DNA from: Clostridia bacterium
GTDB taxonomy: Bacteria > Bacillota > Clostridia > UBA1381
Length of the DNA stretch: 6,650 nucleotides
Assembly (NCBI GenBank): GCA_017420825.1
Contig: JAFQNU010000237.1
Coordinates: 1-6,650, forward strand
Direction: 5' to 3'
Shown: in pieces, positions 1 to 6,610 of the stretch
Position numbering within the stretch: position 1 is the first letter of the stretch
Layout: each line of letters begins with the position of its first letter
Notes under the pieces: generated by a model
What the model saw: only the letters and a program-made list of their open reading frames with translations
What the model was told of the DNA's origin: nothing
Databases searched by the model: none
Position numbers and translations under genes: made by a program

Positions 1-454
1 CCGCCGCACCACCCGAAGAGCCTCCCGAAACTCTTGTTATGTTATAAGGATTTTTCACTGTACCATAATGCGAAGTCGAGCTGTCAGACCCCATTCCGAA
101 CTCGTCCATATTTGTTTTACCGAGAATTACTGCATTATTTAGCTTTTTGACAACTGTTGCATTGTAAGGCGGAATAAAGCTATCAAGCATTTTTGAGGCA
201 CAGGTGGTTTTTAAGCCCTCAGTGCATATGTTGTCCTTAATGGATATGGGTATTCCTGTCATGGGTGAACACGAGCCACTGTCAATTAAAGCCTGTATAT
301 CATTTGCTTTTTTTACGGCACCTTCATAATCAACTGTTATATAACTGTTTAATATGTTATCAGCTTTCTTTATTTTATCAAGATATAATTTTGTAAGCTC
401 GAATGAAGAAATTTTTTTCTCATCAAGTTGTTTTCTTAAATCTGGCAGTAACAT
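1..454 (-). CDS. gatA: Glu-tRNA(Gln)/Asp-tRNA(Asn) amidotransferase subunit A, N-terminal part
   Basis: This is the amidase-family subunit of the cytoplasmic GatCAB complex, which releases ammonia from glutamine to convert Glu-tRNA(Gln) or Asp-tRNA(Asn) to the amidated form. Reading left from the ATG at 454-452 gives 151 codons before the window edge. Seen in the translation: a helical N-terminus (MLLPDLRKQL), the GIPISIKDN block at residues 67-75 holding the catalytic lysine (K73), the ILGKTNMDEFGMGS block (about 110-123), and the start of the amidase signature SGGSSGGAA (143-151) with the paired serines. The serine nucleophile lies further on, outside the window. An AGGAG site at 462-466 sits 7 nt before the ATG and overlaps the gatC stop codon, so the two are translated together. 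An overlapping ATG at 459-457 is out of frame. The gene is cut only by the window edge; no internal stop or frameshift is seen. gatB would be expected further left. Confidence 0.95.
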   Translation of the reverse strand, partial: MLLPDLRKQLDEKKISSFELTKLYLDKIKKADNILNSYITVDYEGAVKKANDIQALIDSGSCSPMTGIPISIKDNICTEGLKTTCASKMLDSFIPPYNATVVKKLNNAVILGKTNMDEFGMGSDSSTSHYGTVKNPYNITRVSGGSSGGAA

Positions 455-465
455 AACATATCTCC

Positions 466-699
466 TCAAATAATCTTAGGAACAGTAAAATTGTTTTTAA
501 ACGGTATTTCAGAATTAGAAGCTTTTGGAATATCTTCACGCAAATCACAATATTGTGAAATAACAGGAGTAGATTCTGTAATTTCTGATGAATGAATTTC
601 ATCAGCAAGCATAATTATTTCCTCCATTTGTGCAATATATTTTTTAACATCATCGCAATCAAGCTTTGAGAGTTTTGCAATATATTCTATATCAAACAT
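466..699 (-). CDS. gatC: Glu-tRNA(Gln)/Asp-tRNA(Asn) amidotransferase subunit C
   Basis: This is the small subunit that wraps around and stabilises GatA within GatCAB, in the cytoplasm. The 77-residue product shows the family pattern: an N-terminal helix pair (EYIAKLSKLDCDDVKKYIAQMEEI, residues 5-28, written here as EYIAKLSKL followed by DCDDVKKYIAQMEEI), the conserved LREDIPKAS stretch at 53-61, and the C-terminal FTVPKII, which matches the usual F-x-VP-K end. It is shorter than the roughly 95 residues usual for GatC, mostly in the linker between the helices and the tail, but no key block is missing. The ATG at 699-697 has an AAAGGT site about 10 nt upstream (near 709-715). The stop (TGA, 468-466) lies 11 nt before gatA, as expected of an operon. 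It is divergent from the symporter gene. Assignment rests on the motifs and on gatA being next. Confidence 0.92.
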   Translation of the reverse strand: MFDIEYIAKLSKLDCDDVKKYIAQMEEIIMLADEIHSSEITESTPVISQYCDLREDIPKASNSEIPFKNNFTVPKII

Positions 700-726
700 A
701 ATATTGGTACCTTTCTTTTTAATATT

Positions 727-771
727 TATATTTTATCAGAAAAACATAAAAAAAGAATTTGATAAAATATA
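727..771. repeat. perfect 12-bp inverted repeat, 21-bp spacer
   Basis: The arms are TATATTTTATCA (727-738) and TGATAAAATATA (760-771), exact reverse complements. Each arm carries TGATAAAAT pointing away from the centre, so the element has an extended -10-like box on each strand. The spacer (739-759) is A-rich. With only one G:C pair per arm it is a weak RNA hairpin, and it lacks a G/C-rich terminator stem. It could be an operator for the divergent region or symmetric promoter boxes; no binding protein can be named. Confidence 0.55.
730..758 (-). promoter_or_regulatory. candidate gatCA promoter (extended -10)
   Basis: Reading leftward, TGATAAAAT at 738-730 is an extended -10 box (TGn followed by TAAAAT). 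The -35 position 17 bp upstream (758-753) reads ATTCTT, a poor match to TTGACA, so activity would lean on the extended -10. Predicted transcription start is near 723, leaving a leader of about 24 nt that includes the gatC ribosome-binding site. The box lies inside the left arm of the 12-bp inverted repeat at 727-771. This is inference from the consensus only. Confidence 0.35.
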
Positions 772-806
772 CAATTATTCGACAAATAAATATACAAATT
801 ATACAA
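768..806 (+). repeat. three TATACAA direct repeats
   Basis: TATACAA occurs at 768-774, 791-797 and 800-806, and the first two are followed by A/T tracts ending ATTAT. Start-to-start distances are 23 and 9 bp. They lie just upstream of the symporter promoter. In such AT-rich DNA chance is a real explanation; a binding site for a regulator is possible. Confidence 0.3.
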
Positions 807-823
807 AAGTAAAAAAATACTTT
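806..823. promoter_or_regulatory. candidate operator overlapping the -35 box
   Basis: AAAGTA (806-811) and TACTTT (818-823) are inverted repeats separated by six A residues. The right arm covers the first half of the -35 hexamer (821-826) of the symporter promoter, a position where a bound repressor would block RNA polymerase. The A-tract could equally be an UP-like element. The regulator is unknown. Confidence 0.3.
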
Positions 824-849
824 ACTTTTAAATTTTGCTGTGCTATAAT
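821..849 (+). promoter_or_regulatory. sigma-A-type promoter for the symporter gene
   Basis: The -35 is TTTACT (821-826, 4 of 6 to TTGACA) and the -10 is a perfect TATAAT (844-849) with a 17-bp spacer. The TGC at 841-843 makes it an extended -10. An A-tract lies directly upstream. Predicted start is near 856, giving a leader of about 110 nt before the ATG at 969. This is the best promoter match in the intergenic region. Confidence 0.65.
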
Positions 850-855
850 AAAAGA

Positions 856-968
856 GTAATATTTGAAGCATGGTAGGGTTATAAAAATTAAATGTTTTTG
901 TAACAGGTAAAGGTTTTGCTAATAGCAATTCCGAAATGGTATTTATGTAGAACGGAAGGATGGTTAAA
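856..968 (+). promoter_or_regulatory. structured 5' leader of the symporter mRNA
   Basis: Three potential hairpins can be drawn by eye. The first is GTTATAAAAA (878-887) with TTTTTGTAAC (895-904), 10 bp including one G-U pair and a 7-nt loop. The second is TTGCT (916-920) with AGCAA (924-928). The third is TTCCG (929-933) with CGGAA (953-957), which would cover the ribosome-binding site GGAAGG. The last stem is only 5 bp with a 19-nt loop. I recognise no known riboswitch or T-box sequence here. A translational switch is a guess; an ordinary leader is also likely. Confidence 0.35.
954..960 (+). promoter_or_regulatory. ribosome-binding site that sets the symporter start at 969
   Basis: GGAAGGA directly abuts the ATG at 960, leaving no usable spacing, but lies 8 nt before the second in-frame ATG at 969. 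This favours the start at 969 and a protein beginning MVLKIGLL. Confidence 0.7.
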
Positions 969-2522
969 ATGGTTCTAAAAATTGGTTTATTGGTAGTATT
1001 TTTTGCAGTTATGGTGGCTGTTGGCTTGTATTGCAGAAAACAGGCGACTGACGTTAACGGCTTTGTGCTTGGAGGACGTTCGGTTGGTCCGTGGCTTTCT
1101 GCGTTTGCCTACGGTACATCATATTTTTCTGCCGTAATTTTTGTAGGATATGCCGGTCAGTTCGGTTGGAAATTCGGTATTGCATCAACCTGGATTGGCA
1201 TAGGTAACGCAATTATCGGCTCACTGATGGCATGGGTTATTTTGGGCAGAAGAACAAGACTTATGTCTCAGCATTTAAAGAGCTCGACTATGCCGGAATT
1301 TTTCGGTATTCGTTACAATAGTAACGCTTTAAAAATTATTGCTTCAATTATTGTATTTATTTTCCTTATCCCTTACACAGCTTCATTGTACAACGGATTA
1401 TCAAGATTGTTTTCAATGGCATTCCCAAGCATTGACTATTCTGTATGTGTAATAGTAATGGCAGTGCTTACCGGAGTTTATGTTATTGCAGGCGGATATA
1501 TGGCAACTGCAATAAACGACTTTATTCAGGGTATTATAATGCTTATCGGTATTGTTGCTGTAATTGCGGCGGTTTTATCTCAGAACGGCGGATTTATTGC
1601 ATCATTGAATAGTCTTGCAGAAATTACAGATACGACTGTGTCACAAACACCGGGAGTATTTAATTCTTTCTTAGGTCCGGATCCGCTTGGATTATTATTT
1701 GTTGTAATATTGACATCGCTCGGAACATGGGGATTGCCGCAGATGGTGCAGAAGTTCTATGCAATTAAGAGCGAGAAAGATATTAATAAAGGTACAATAA
1801 TCTCAACCTTATTTGCACTTATTGTTGCAGGCGGATGTTATTTCCTCGGCGGCTTCGGAAGATTGTTCTCTAATATTTTAGATGTTCAGAACGGTATTCC
1901 TGCAGGAGGTTACGATTCAATTATTCCAACAATGCTTGAGAGAATGCCGGATTTATTGATAGCGATTGTAATTGTGCTTGTGTTATCAGCATCAATGTCA
2001 ACCCTTTCATCGCTTGTGTTAGCATCAAGCTCAACAATGACCCTTGACATGATTAAGGATAATCTTATAAAGAATATGTCAGAAAAGAAGCAGGTTCTTA
2101 TAATGAGAGCATTGATTGTTGTATTTATTGTAATATCAGCAATTATAGCATTAAATAAGGATAAATTGAGTTACATAGCTGATATGATGGGTATTTCGTG
2201 GGGAGCTTTGGCAGGGGCATTTTTGGCACCGTTTCTATTTGGTCTCTATTACAAAAAGACAACTAAGGCGGCAGTTTGGGCATCATTCATCTTTGGGACA
2301 GGAATTATGGTTTTAAATATGTTGATGAGAAGTTCATTTCCTGTTTTGCTTCAATCACCGATTAACTGCGGAGTTATAGCAATGCTTGGTGGATTTGTGA
2401 TTGTACCTGTTGTTAGTGCATTTACTAAAAGGATTGATAAACAGACAGTGGATTTTGCTTTCGAATGTTACGATAAAAAAGTGGTTGTTTCTGCTAAAGA
2501 AGCCTTGGGCGACGAGCAGTAA
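969..2522 (+). CDS. sodium:solute symporter family transporter
   Basis: This is an integral membrane permease of the SSS (PutP-like) family, which takes up an organic solute with Na+. The product is 517 residues from the ATG at 969; a start at 960 would add three residues but has no room for a ribosome-binding site. About 13 hydrophobic segments can be picked out (near residues 2-20, 44-64, 71-92, 124-140, 157-176, 184-204, 240-256, 276-296, 328-348, 378-395, 405-428, 434-454 and 463-484), the usual SSS count and length. Family features seen: GGRSVGPW at 35-42 after the first helix, GGYMATAINDFIQG at 175-188, GLPQMVQKF near 255-263, and ASMSTLSSLVLASSS near 341-355, which matches the PutP Na+-site region (MSTLSS). 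Substrate cannot be read from sequence. Next to CoA ligases and IorAB, an aromatic or other carboxylic acid, or an amino acid, is a reasonable inference. It has its own promoter and is followed by a hairpin at 2529-2565. Confidence 0.9.
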   Translation: MVLKIGLLVVFFAVMVAVGLYCRKQATDVNGFVLGGRSVGPWLSAFAYGTSYFSAVIFVGYAGQFGWKFGIASTWIGIGNAIIGSLMAWVILGRRTRLMSQHLKSSTMPEFFGIRYNSNALKIIASIIVFIFLIPYTASLYNGLSRLFSMAFPSIDYSVCVIVMAVLTGVYVIAGGYMATAINDFIQGIIMLIGIVAVIAAVLSQNGGFIASLNSLAEITDTTVSQTPGVFNSFLGPDPLGLLFVVILTSLGTWGLPQMVQKFYAIKSEKDINKGTIISTLFALIVAGGCYFLGGFGRLFSNILDVQNGIPAGGYDSIIPTMLERMPDLLIAIVIVLVLSASMSTLSSLVLASSSTMTLDMIKDNLIKNMSEKKQVLIMRALIVVFIVISAIIALNKDKLSYIADMMGISWGALAGAFLAPFLFGLYYKKTTKAAVWASFIFGTGIMVLNMLMRSSFPVLLQSPINCGVIAMLGGFVIVPVVSAFTKRIDKQTVDFAFECYDKKVVVSAKEALGDEQ

Positions 2523-2565
2523 ATAAAAAATGGCTGTTCCAGGATAAATCTGTGTAACAGCCATT
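2521..2565 (-). terminator. intrinsic terminator, strongest on the minus strand
   Basis: AATGGCTGTT (2529-2538) and AACAGCCATT (2556-2565) form a perfect 10-bp stem with a 17-nt loop. Read on the minus strand the stem runs straight into TTTTTTATTT (complement of 2530-2521), a typical intrinsic terminator. Read on the plus strand it is followed only by a mixed A/T stretch (ATATATTATAATTT), so it would be a weaker terminator or attenuator between symporter and ligase. The next minus-strand gene is far away, so a minus-strand role would be to stop antisense transcripts. It may work in both directions. Confidence 0.6.
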
Positions 2566-2593
2566 ATATATTATAATTTAACGGAGGGTTAAA

Positions 2594-4228
2594 ATGCCTA
2601 TTACAGAATTTTTGGAAAACAATGCAAGAACATACCCAGATGAGGTAGCTCTTGTGGAAATCGCACCTCAGATGTTTGAGAAAGCGAAGGTTACATGGAA
2701 GGAATATGCTCTTATTCAGCCAAATCCCGAGGAAAGCGGCAGACAGGAGCTTACATGGAAGGAATTTGACAAAAAAGCGAACAGATTTGCAAATCTTTTA
2801 TTAAGCCGCGGAGTTAAGAAGGGCGATAAGGTTGCAATACTTTTAATGAACTGTCTTGAATGGCTTCCGATATATTTCGGGGCATTGAGAGCAGGAGCAT
2901 TGGCTGTTCCTTTAAATTACAGATACACAGCGGCAGAAATAAAATATTGCGTTGAGCTTGCAGAGGCAGATGTTTTGATATTCGGTCCTGAATTTATAGG
3001 CAGAGTTGAGGAAATCTGCGACAGATTAACAGGTGTATCACAAATGTTTTATGCAGGAAAAAATTGTCCTACATTTGCTGAAAGCTATGATAAGCTTGTT
3101 ACATACTGCTCATCAAAAAAACCTGAAATTGAACTTTGTGATGCGGATAATGCGGCAATATACTTTTCATCAGGAACAACAGGCTTCCCGAAGGCAATTT
3201 TACATGACCATGCAAGTCTTGTTCATTCCTGTAAGGTTGAGCAAAATCATCATGGTCAGACAAAGGACGACACATTCTTATTAATTCCGCCTCTGTATCA
3301 CACAGGTGCAAAAATGCACTGGTTCGGAAGCCTGATATCAGCGTCAAAGGCGGTATTGTTAAAGGGAATAAAGCCTGAATGGATAATAAAGGCAGTATCA
3401 GAGGAAAAGTGTACAATTGTATGGTTGCTTGTTCCCTGGGCACAGGATATATTAGATGCGATTGACAGGGGCGAAATTGAAATGAACAGATATGAGCTCA
3501 GTCAATGGAGGTTGATGCATATAGGTGCACAGCCTGTTCCGCCGAGTCTGATAAAAAGATGGAAGGAAAAATTTCCTAATCACGAGTATGACACAAACTA
3601 TGGTTTGAGTGAGTCAATAGGACCTGGTTGTGTACATCTTGGAGTTGAGAATGTACATAAGGTTGGTGCGATAGGCAAGGCAGGCTATGGCTGGGAGGTT
3701 AAAATCTGTGACACTGACGGAAATGTTGTGCCAAAAGGCGATGTTGGCGAGCTTGCAGTTTATGGCCCGGGTGTGATGAAGTGCTATTATAATGATGAAA
3801 AGGCTACAAATGAAGTGTTAAGAGACGGTTGGCTCTTTACAGGCGATATGGCTATGGAGGACGAGGACGGATTTATATTCCTTGTTGACCGAAAGAAAGA
3901 CGTAATTATATCTGGTGGAGAGAATTTGTATCCTGTTCAGATTGAGGATTTCTTAAGAAAGAATGATAAGATTAAGGACGTTGCAGTTATTGGATTGCCT
4001 GACGCAAGACTTGGTGAGATTGCGGCGGCAATTATTGAGATTAAGGAAGGTATGACAGCAACCGAGGACGAAATAAATGAGTTCTGCAAGGATATGCCGA
4101 AGTACAAACGTCCGAGAAAGGTAATATTTGCAGATGTACCCAGAAATCCTACAGGTAAGATTGAAAAACCAAAGTTAAGGGAAATCTACTGCCCAGAAAG
4201 TTTGGTTGCAACACAAATTAAGGGTTGA
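2594..4228 (+). CDS. AMP-forming acyl/aryl-CoA synthetase (FadD/Acs-like)
   Basis: This is a cytoplasmic class I adenylate-forming enzyme: carboxylate + ATP gives acyl-AMP, then acyl-CoA. The 544-residue product is full length for the family. Motifs in order: the phosphate-binding loop YFSSGTTGFPKA at 190-201, PLYHTGA at 233-239, the A5 motif NYGLSES at 335-341, the TGD at 416-418 that binds ribose, VDRKKDVIISGGENLYP at 431-447 (hinge and A8), and PTGKIEK at 519-525 with the catalytic lysine K522. No signal peptide or membrane segment is seen. The start ATG has GGAGGG at 2583-2588, 5 nt upstream. The N-terminal part (about 22-55) is longer than in many relatives and holds a repeated TWKE. Substrate is not readable; the iorAB neighbours suggest an aryl- or branched carboxylate. 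It is a different family branch from the PaaK-type ligase at the right edge. The iorA promoter -35 overlaps its stop codon. Confidence 0.9.
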   Translation: MPITEFLENNARTYPDEVALVEIAPQMFEKAKVTWKEYALIQPNPEESGRQELTWKEFDKKANRFANLLLSRGVKKGDKVAILLMNCLEWLPIYFGALRAGALAVPLNYRYTAAEIKYCVELAEADVLIFGPEFIGRVEEICDRLTGVSQMFYAGKNCPTFAESYDKLVTYCSSKKPEIELCDADNAAIYFSSGTTGFPKAILHDHASLVHSCKVEQNHHGQTKDDTFLLIPPLYHTGAKMHWFGSLISASKAVLLKGIKPEWIIKAVSEEKCTIVWLLVPWAQDILDAIDRGEIEMNRYELSQWRLMHIGAQPVPPSLIKRWKEKFPNHEYDTNYGLSESIGPGCVHLGVENVHKVGAIGKAGYGWEVKICDTDGNVVPKGDVGELAVYGPGVMKCYYNDEKATNEVLRDGWLFTGDMAMEDEDGFIFLVDRKKDVIISGGENLYPVQIEDFLRKNDKIKDVAVIGLPDARLGEIAAAIIEIKEGMTATEDEINEFCKDMPKYKRPRKVIFADVPRNPTGKIEKPKLREIYCPESLVATQIKG

Positions 4229-4252
4229 TATTTTAGAAATTTGTGATAAAAT
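4225..4252 (+). promoter_or_regulatory. sigma-A-type promoter for iorA-iorB
   Basis: TTGATA (4225-4230, 5 of 6 to TTGACA) and TAAAAT (4247-4252, 5 of 6 to TATAAT) are spaced 16 bp, and TGA at 4244-4246 provides an extended -10. The -35 contains the TGA stop of the ligase gene (4226-4228). Predicted start is near 4259, with a leader of about 30 nt to the iorA ATG. This would let the oxidoreductase be expressed apart from symporter and ligase. The same TGATAAAAT box occurs in both arms of the repeat upstream of gatC. Confidence 0.5.
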
Positions 4253-4288
4253 GGTATTGTATATGAATTTGAAAGGAACGGATAGTCT

Positions 4289-6022
4289 ATGAAAAAACTA
4301 ATGCTTGGTAATGCGGCTGTTGCCAGAGGTGCGTATGAAGCAGGTGCAACAGTAGTTGCATCATACCCGGGAACACCGAGTACCGAAATAACAGAAAATA
4401 TAGTAAAGTATGATGAAATTTATGCAGAATGGTCACCGAATGAAAAGGTTGCAGGAGAGGTTGCGATTGGTGCGTCAATAGGCGGAGCAAGAGCGATGAG
4501 CTGTATGAAGCATGTTGGCTTGAATGTTATGGCAGACCCTGTTTTTACAGCAAGCTATACAGGAGTTAACGGCGGACTTGTGTTCTGTGTAGCAGATGAC
4601 CCGGGAATGCACTCATCACAGAATGAGCAGGATTCAAGACATTATGCAAAGGCTGCAAAGCTTTTGATGCTTGAACCGTCAGACAGCAGTGAGTGTAAGG
4701 AATTTACCAAAAAGGCATTTGAAATATCAGAGCAGTTTGATACGCCTGTTATTGTAAGATTATCAACAAGAGTTTCACATTCACAGGGACTTGTTGAGGA
4801 ATGTGAAAGAGTTGATTATCAGCTGAAGGAATATGAGAAAAATATAGCAAAATTCGTTATGATGCCCGGTAATGCAATTAAACGTCATGTCGTTGTTGAG
4901 GAAAGAACTCAGAAGGAAATAGAATTTGCAGAGACAACCGATTTGAATGTGTGTGAGATTAATGACAGTAAAATAGGTGTAATAACTTCAGGAATTTCAT
5001 ATATGTATGCTAAAGAGGCATTGGGAGACAGAGTAAGCTATTTAAAGCTTGGAATGGTTTATCCATTGCCTGAAAAGCTTATTTCAGATTTTTGCAAAAA
5101 GCATGAAACAGTTTATGTAATTGAGGAGCTTGACCCGTTTATTGAAGAGCATTGTAAGGTTTTAGGACTTGACGTAATAGGCAAGGAAAAATTCACAATG
5201 CTTGGTGAGTACACACCTGAAATGATTAAGAAGGTTATATTTAATGAGGATAAAAATGCCTGTGAGAAAGCAGAAGAGGCAATTCCTGTTCGTCCTCCTG
5301 TTATGTGTGCGGGCTGTCCGCACAGAGCAACCTTCTATGTGTTGAAAAAGCTTGGTCTTGTTGTAAGCGGAGATATCGGCTGTTATACTCTCGGCGCTGT
5401 TGCACCGCTGGCAAGTGTTGACTCAACAATATGTATGGGTGCAAGTGTAAGTGCGGCTATGGGTATGGCAAAGGCAAGAGGTGCAGAATTTAACAAAAAG
5501 CTTGTATCTGTAATAGGCGATTCAACCTTTATTCATTCGGGTATTACAGGACTTATTGATATTGTTTATAACAAGGGAAATAATACTGTTATTATACTTG
5601 ATAACTCAATCACGGGTATGACAGGACATCAGGATAACCCCACAACAGGCTTTACAATAAGAAAAGAGCCTACAAAGCAGGTTGATTTAGAACTTCTGGC
5701 AAAGGCTGTGGGTATTGAGAGAGTTGTTGTTGCTGACCCGTTCGATTTGAAGAACTTTGAAAAGGTTGTAAAGGAAGAGGTTGAGGCAGATGAACCTTCT
5801 GTTATCATTGCTCAACGTCCTTGTGCATTGTTAAAAACCGTAAAATATACAGGTCATTGTAAAATAGGTGATAACTGTAAGAATTGTAAGCTTTGTATGA
5901 AACTTGGATGTCCTGCAATTTCTGTTAAGGACGGTAAGGTATGTATAGATGAAACTCAGTGTAACGGATGCGGCTTGTGTATCAATGTTTGCCCATTCGG
6001 TGCTATAACAAAGGAGGACTAA
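4289..6022 (+). CDS. iorA: indolepyruvate:ferredoxin oxidoreductase, alpha subunit
   Basis: This is the large, thiamine-diphosphate-dependent subunit of IorAB (EC 1.2.7.8), interconverting an aryl-2-oxoacid (indolepyruvate, phenylpyruvate or hydroxyphenylpyruvate) + CoA + oxidised ferredoxin with arylacetyl-CoA + CO2 + reduced ferredoxin, in the cytoplasm. The 577 residues carry the usual order: pyrimidine-binding domain with SYPGTPSTEI (25-34) and NEKVAGEVAIGAS (51-63); a middle domain to about 330; MCAGCPHRATF (339-349) and GDIGCYTLG (361-369); the thiamine-diphosphate signature from GDSTFIHSG (410-418) to LDNSITGMTGHQ (437-448); and a C-terminal two-cluster ferredoxin domain with C530/C533/C536/C541 and C558/C561/C564/C568, both ending in CP. 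All eight cluster cysteines are present, so the enzyme looks intact. AAAGGA at 4272-4277 is 11 nt before the ATG. It is coupled to iorB, whose ribosome-binding site lies within its last codons. Substrate range is not decidable from sequence. Confidence 0.95.
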   Translation: MKKLMLGNAAVARGAYEAGATVVASYPGTPSTEITENIVKYDEIYAEWSPNEKVAGEVAIGASIGGARAMSCMKHVGLNVMADPVFTASYTGVNGGLVFCVADDPGMHSSQNEQDSRHYAKAAKLLMLEPSDSSECKEFTKKAFEISEQFDTPVIVRLSTRVSHSQGLVEECERVDYQLKEYEKNIAKFVMMPGNAIKRHVVVEERTQKEIEFAETTDLNVCEINDSKIGVITSGISYMYAKEALGDRVSYLKLGMVYPLPEKLISDFCKKHETVYVIEELDPFIEEHCKVLGLDVIGKEKFTMLGEYTPEMIKKVIFNEDKNACEKAEEAIPVRPPVMCAGCPHRATFYVLKKLGLVVSGDIGCYTLGAVAPLASVDSTICMGASVSAAMGMAKARGAEFNKKLVSVIGDSTFIHSGITGLIDIVYNKGNNTVIILDNSITGMTGHQDNPTTGFTIRKEPTKQVDLELLAKAVGIERVVVADPFDLKNFEKVVKEEVEADEPSVIIAQRPCALLKTVKYTGHCKIGDNCKNCKLCMKLGCPAISVKDGKVCIDETQCNGCGLCINVCPFGAITKED

Positions 6023-6026
6023 GACA

Positions 6027-6593
6027 ATGACAAAGAAAATAATGATAGTCGGCGTAGGCGGACAGGGAACTCTTTTGGCAAGCAGAATTCTGGGAAATAC
6101 AGTTATAAATGAGGGTTATGATGTTAAGCTTTCCGAGGTTCATGGAATGAGCCAGAGAGGCGGTAGTGTTGTTACATATGTAAAATATGGTGACAAGGTT
6201 TATTCTCCGATTATAGATGAGGGTGAGGCAGATATTATACTTGCATTTGAAATGCTTGAAGCATATCGGGCAATGCCTTATCTTAAAAAAGACGGAGTAA
6301 TGATTGCTAATACTCAAAAAATGGATCCTATGCCTGTTATAACAGGTGCTATGGAGTATCCACAGGATATTGCAGAGAAAATGAGCAAAAAAATTAATCT
6401 TGTAACAGTTGATGCTCTTTCGCTTGCTCAAAAAGCAGGAAATGTCAAGTCGGTAAACGTTGTATTGATAGGTGTAATGGCAAAAAATACCGATATAGCA
6501 TATGAAAAATGGGTAGAGACAATTAAAAAGACAGTGCCCGAAAAGTTCTTGGAAGCAAATTTAAAAGCTTTTGAATATGGATACAACTTATAA
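6027..6593 (+). CDS. iorB: indolepyruvate:ferredoxin oxidoreductase, beta subunit
   Basis: This is the small gamma-type domain subunit that pairs with IorA to form the active 2-oxoacid oxidoreductase. The 188-residue product is of normal length for IorB. It shows the glycine-rich GVGGQGTLLASR at 9-20 and the diagnostic SEVHGMSQRGGSV at 36-48, followed by an alpha/beta domain (ADIILAFEMLEA near 68-79). It has no cysteine cluster motif; the iron-sulphur clusters are in IorA. The ATG lies 4 nt after the iorA stop, and AAGGAGG (6011-6017) inside the end of iorA is 9 nt upstream, showing translational coupling. The next gene follows after 17 nt. No truncation or frameshift is seen. Confidence 0.95.
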   Translation: MTKKIMIVGVGGQGTLLASRILGNTVINEGYDVKLSEVHGMSQRGGSVVTYVKYGDKVYSPIIDEGEADIILAFEMLEAYRAMPYLKKDGVMIANTQKMDPMPVITGAMEYPQDIAEKMSKKINLVTVDALSLAQKAGNVKSVNVVLIGVMAKNTDIAYEKWVETIKKTVPEKFLEANLKAFEYGYNL

Positions 6594-6610
6594 GAGAAAG
6601 GGTGTTAAAA

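Noticed and set aside
731..745. CodY-like box around TCAGAAAA
   Set aside because: Centred alignment to AATTTTCWGAAAATT leaves five mismatches, too many in AT-rich DNA to call.
727..771. Inverted repeat upstream of gatC as an intrinsic terminator
   Set aside because: The stem is almost wholly A/T with one G:C pair per arm, and it sits upstream of, not after, the genes on both sides.
719..928. 69-residue minus-strand reading frame in the divergent region
   Set aside because: It is a low-complexity Phe/Tyr/Ile-rich translation of AT-rich promoter DNA, and it overlaps the predicted symporter promoter.
960..968. ATG at 960 as the symporter start
   Set aside because: The ribosome-binding site ends directly at this codon, leaving no spacing; the ATG at 969 has 8 nt.
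2566..2593. TATAAT at 2572-2577 as a promoter for the CoA ligase gene
   Set aside because: There is no acceptable -35 at 16-18 bp, and a start 7 bp downstream would fall inside the ribosome-binding site at 2583-2588. The sequence is simply AT-rich.
3099..3443. 114-residue minus-strand reading frame inside the ligase gene
   Set aside because: It lies wholly within a well-supported gene and shows no recognisable domain.
6003..6431. 142-residue minus-strand reading frame opposite iorB
   Set aside because: It is antisense to a gene with clear IorB motifs. The Cys/His/Ile-rich composition is typical of a shadow frame.
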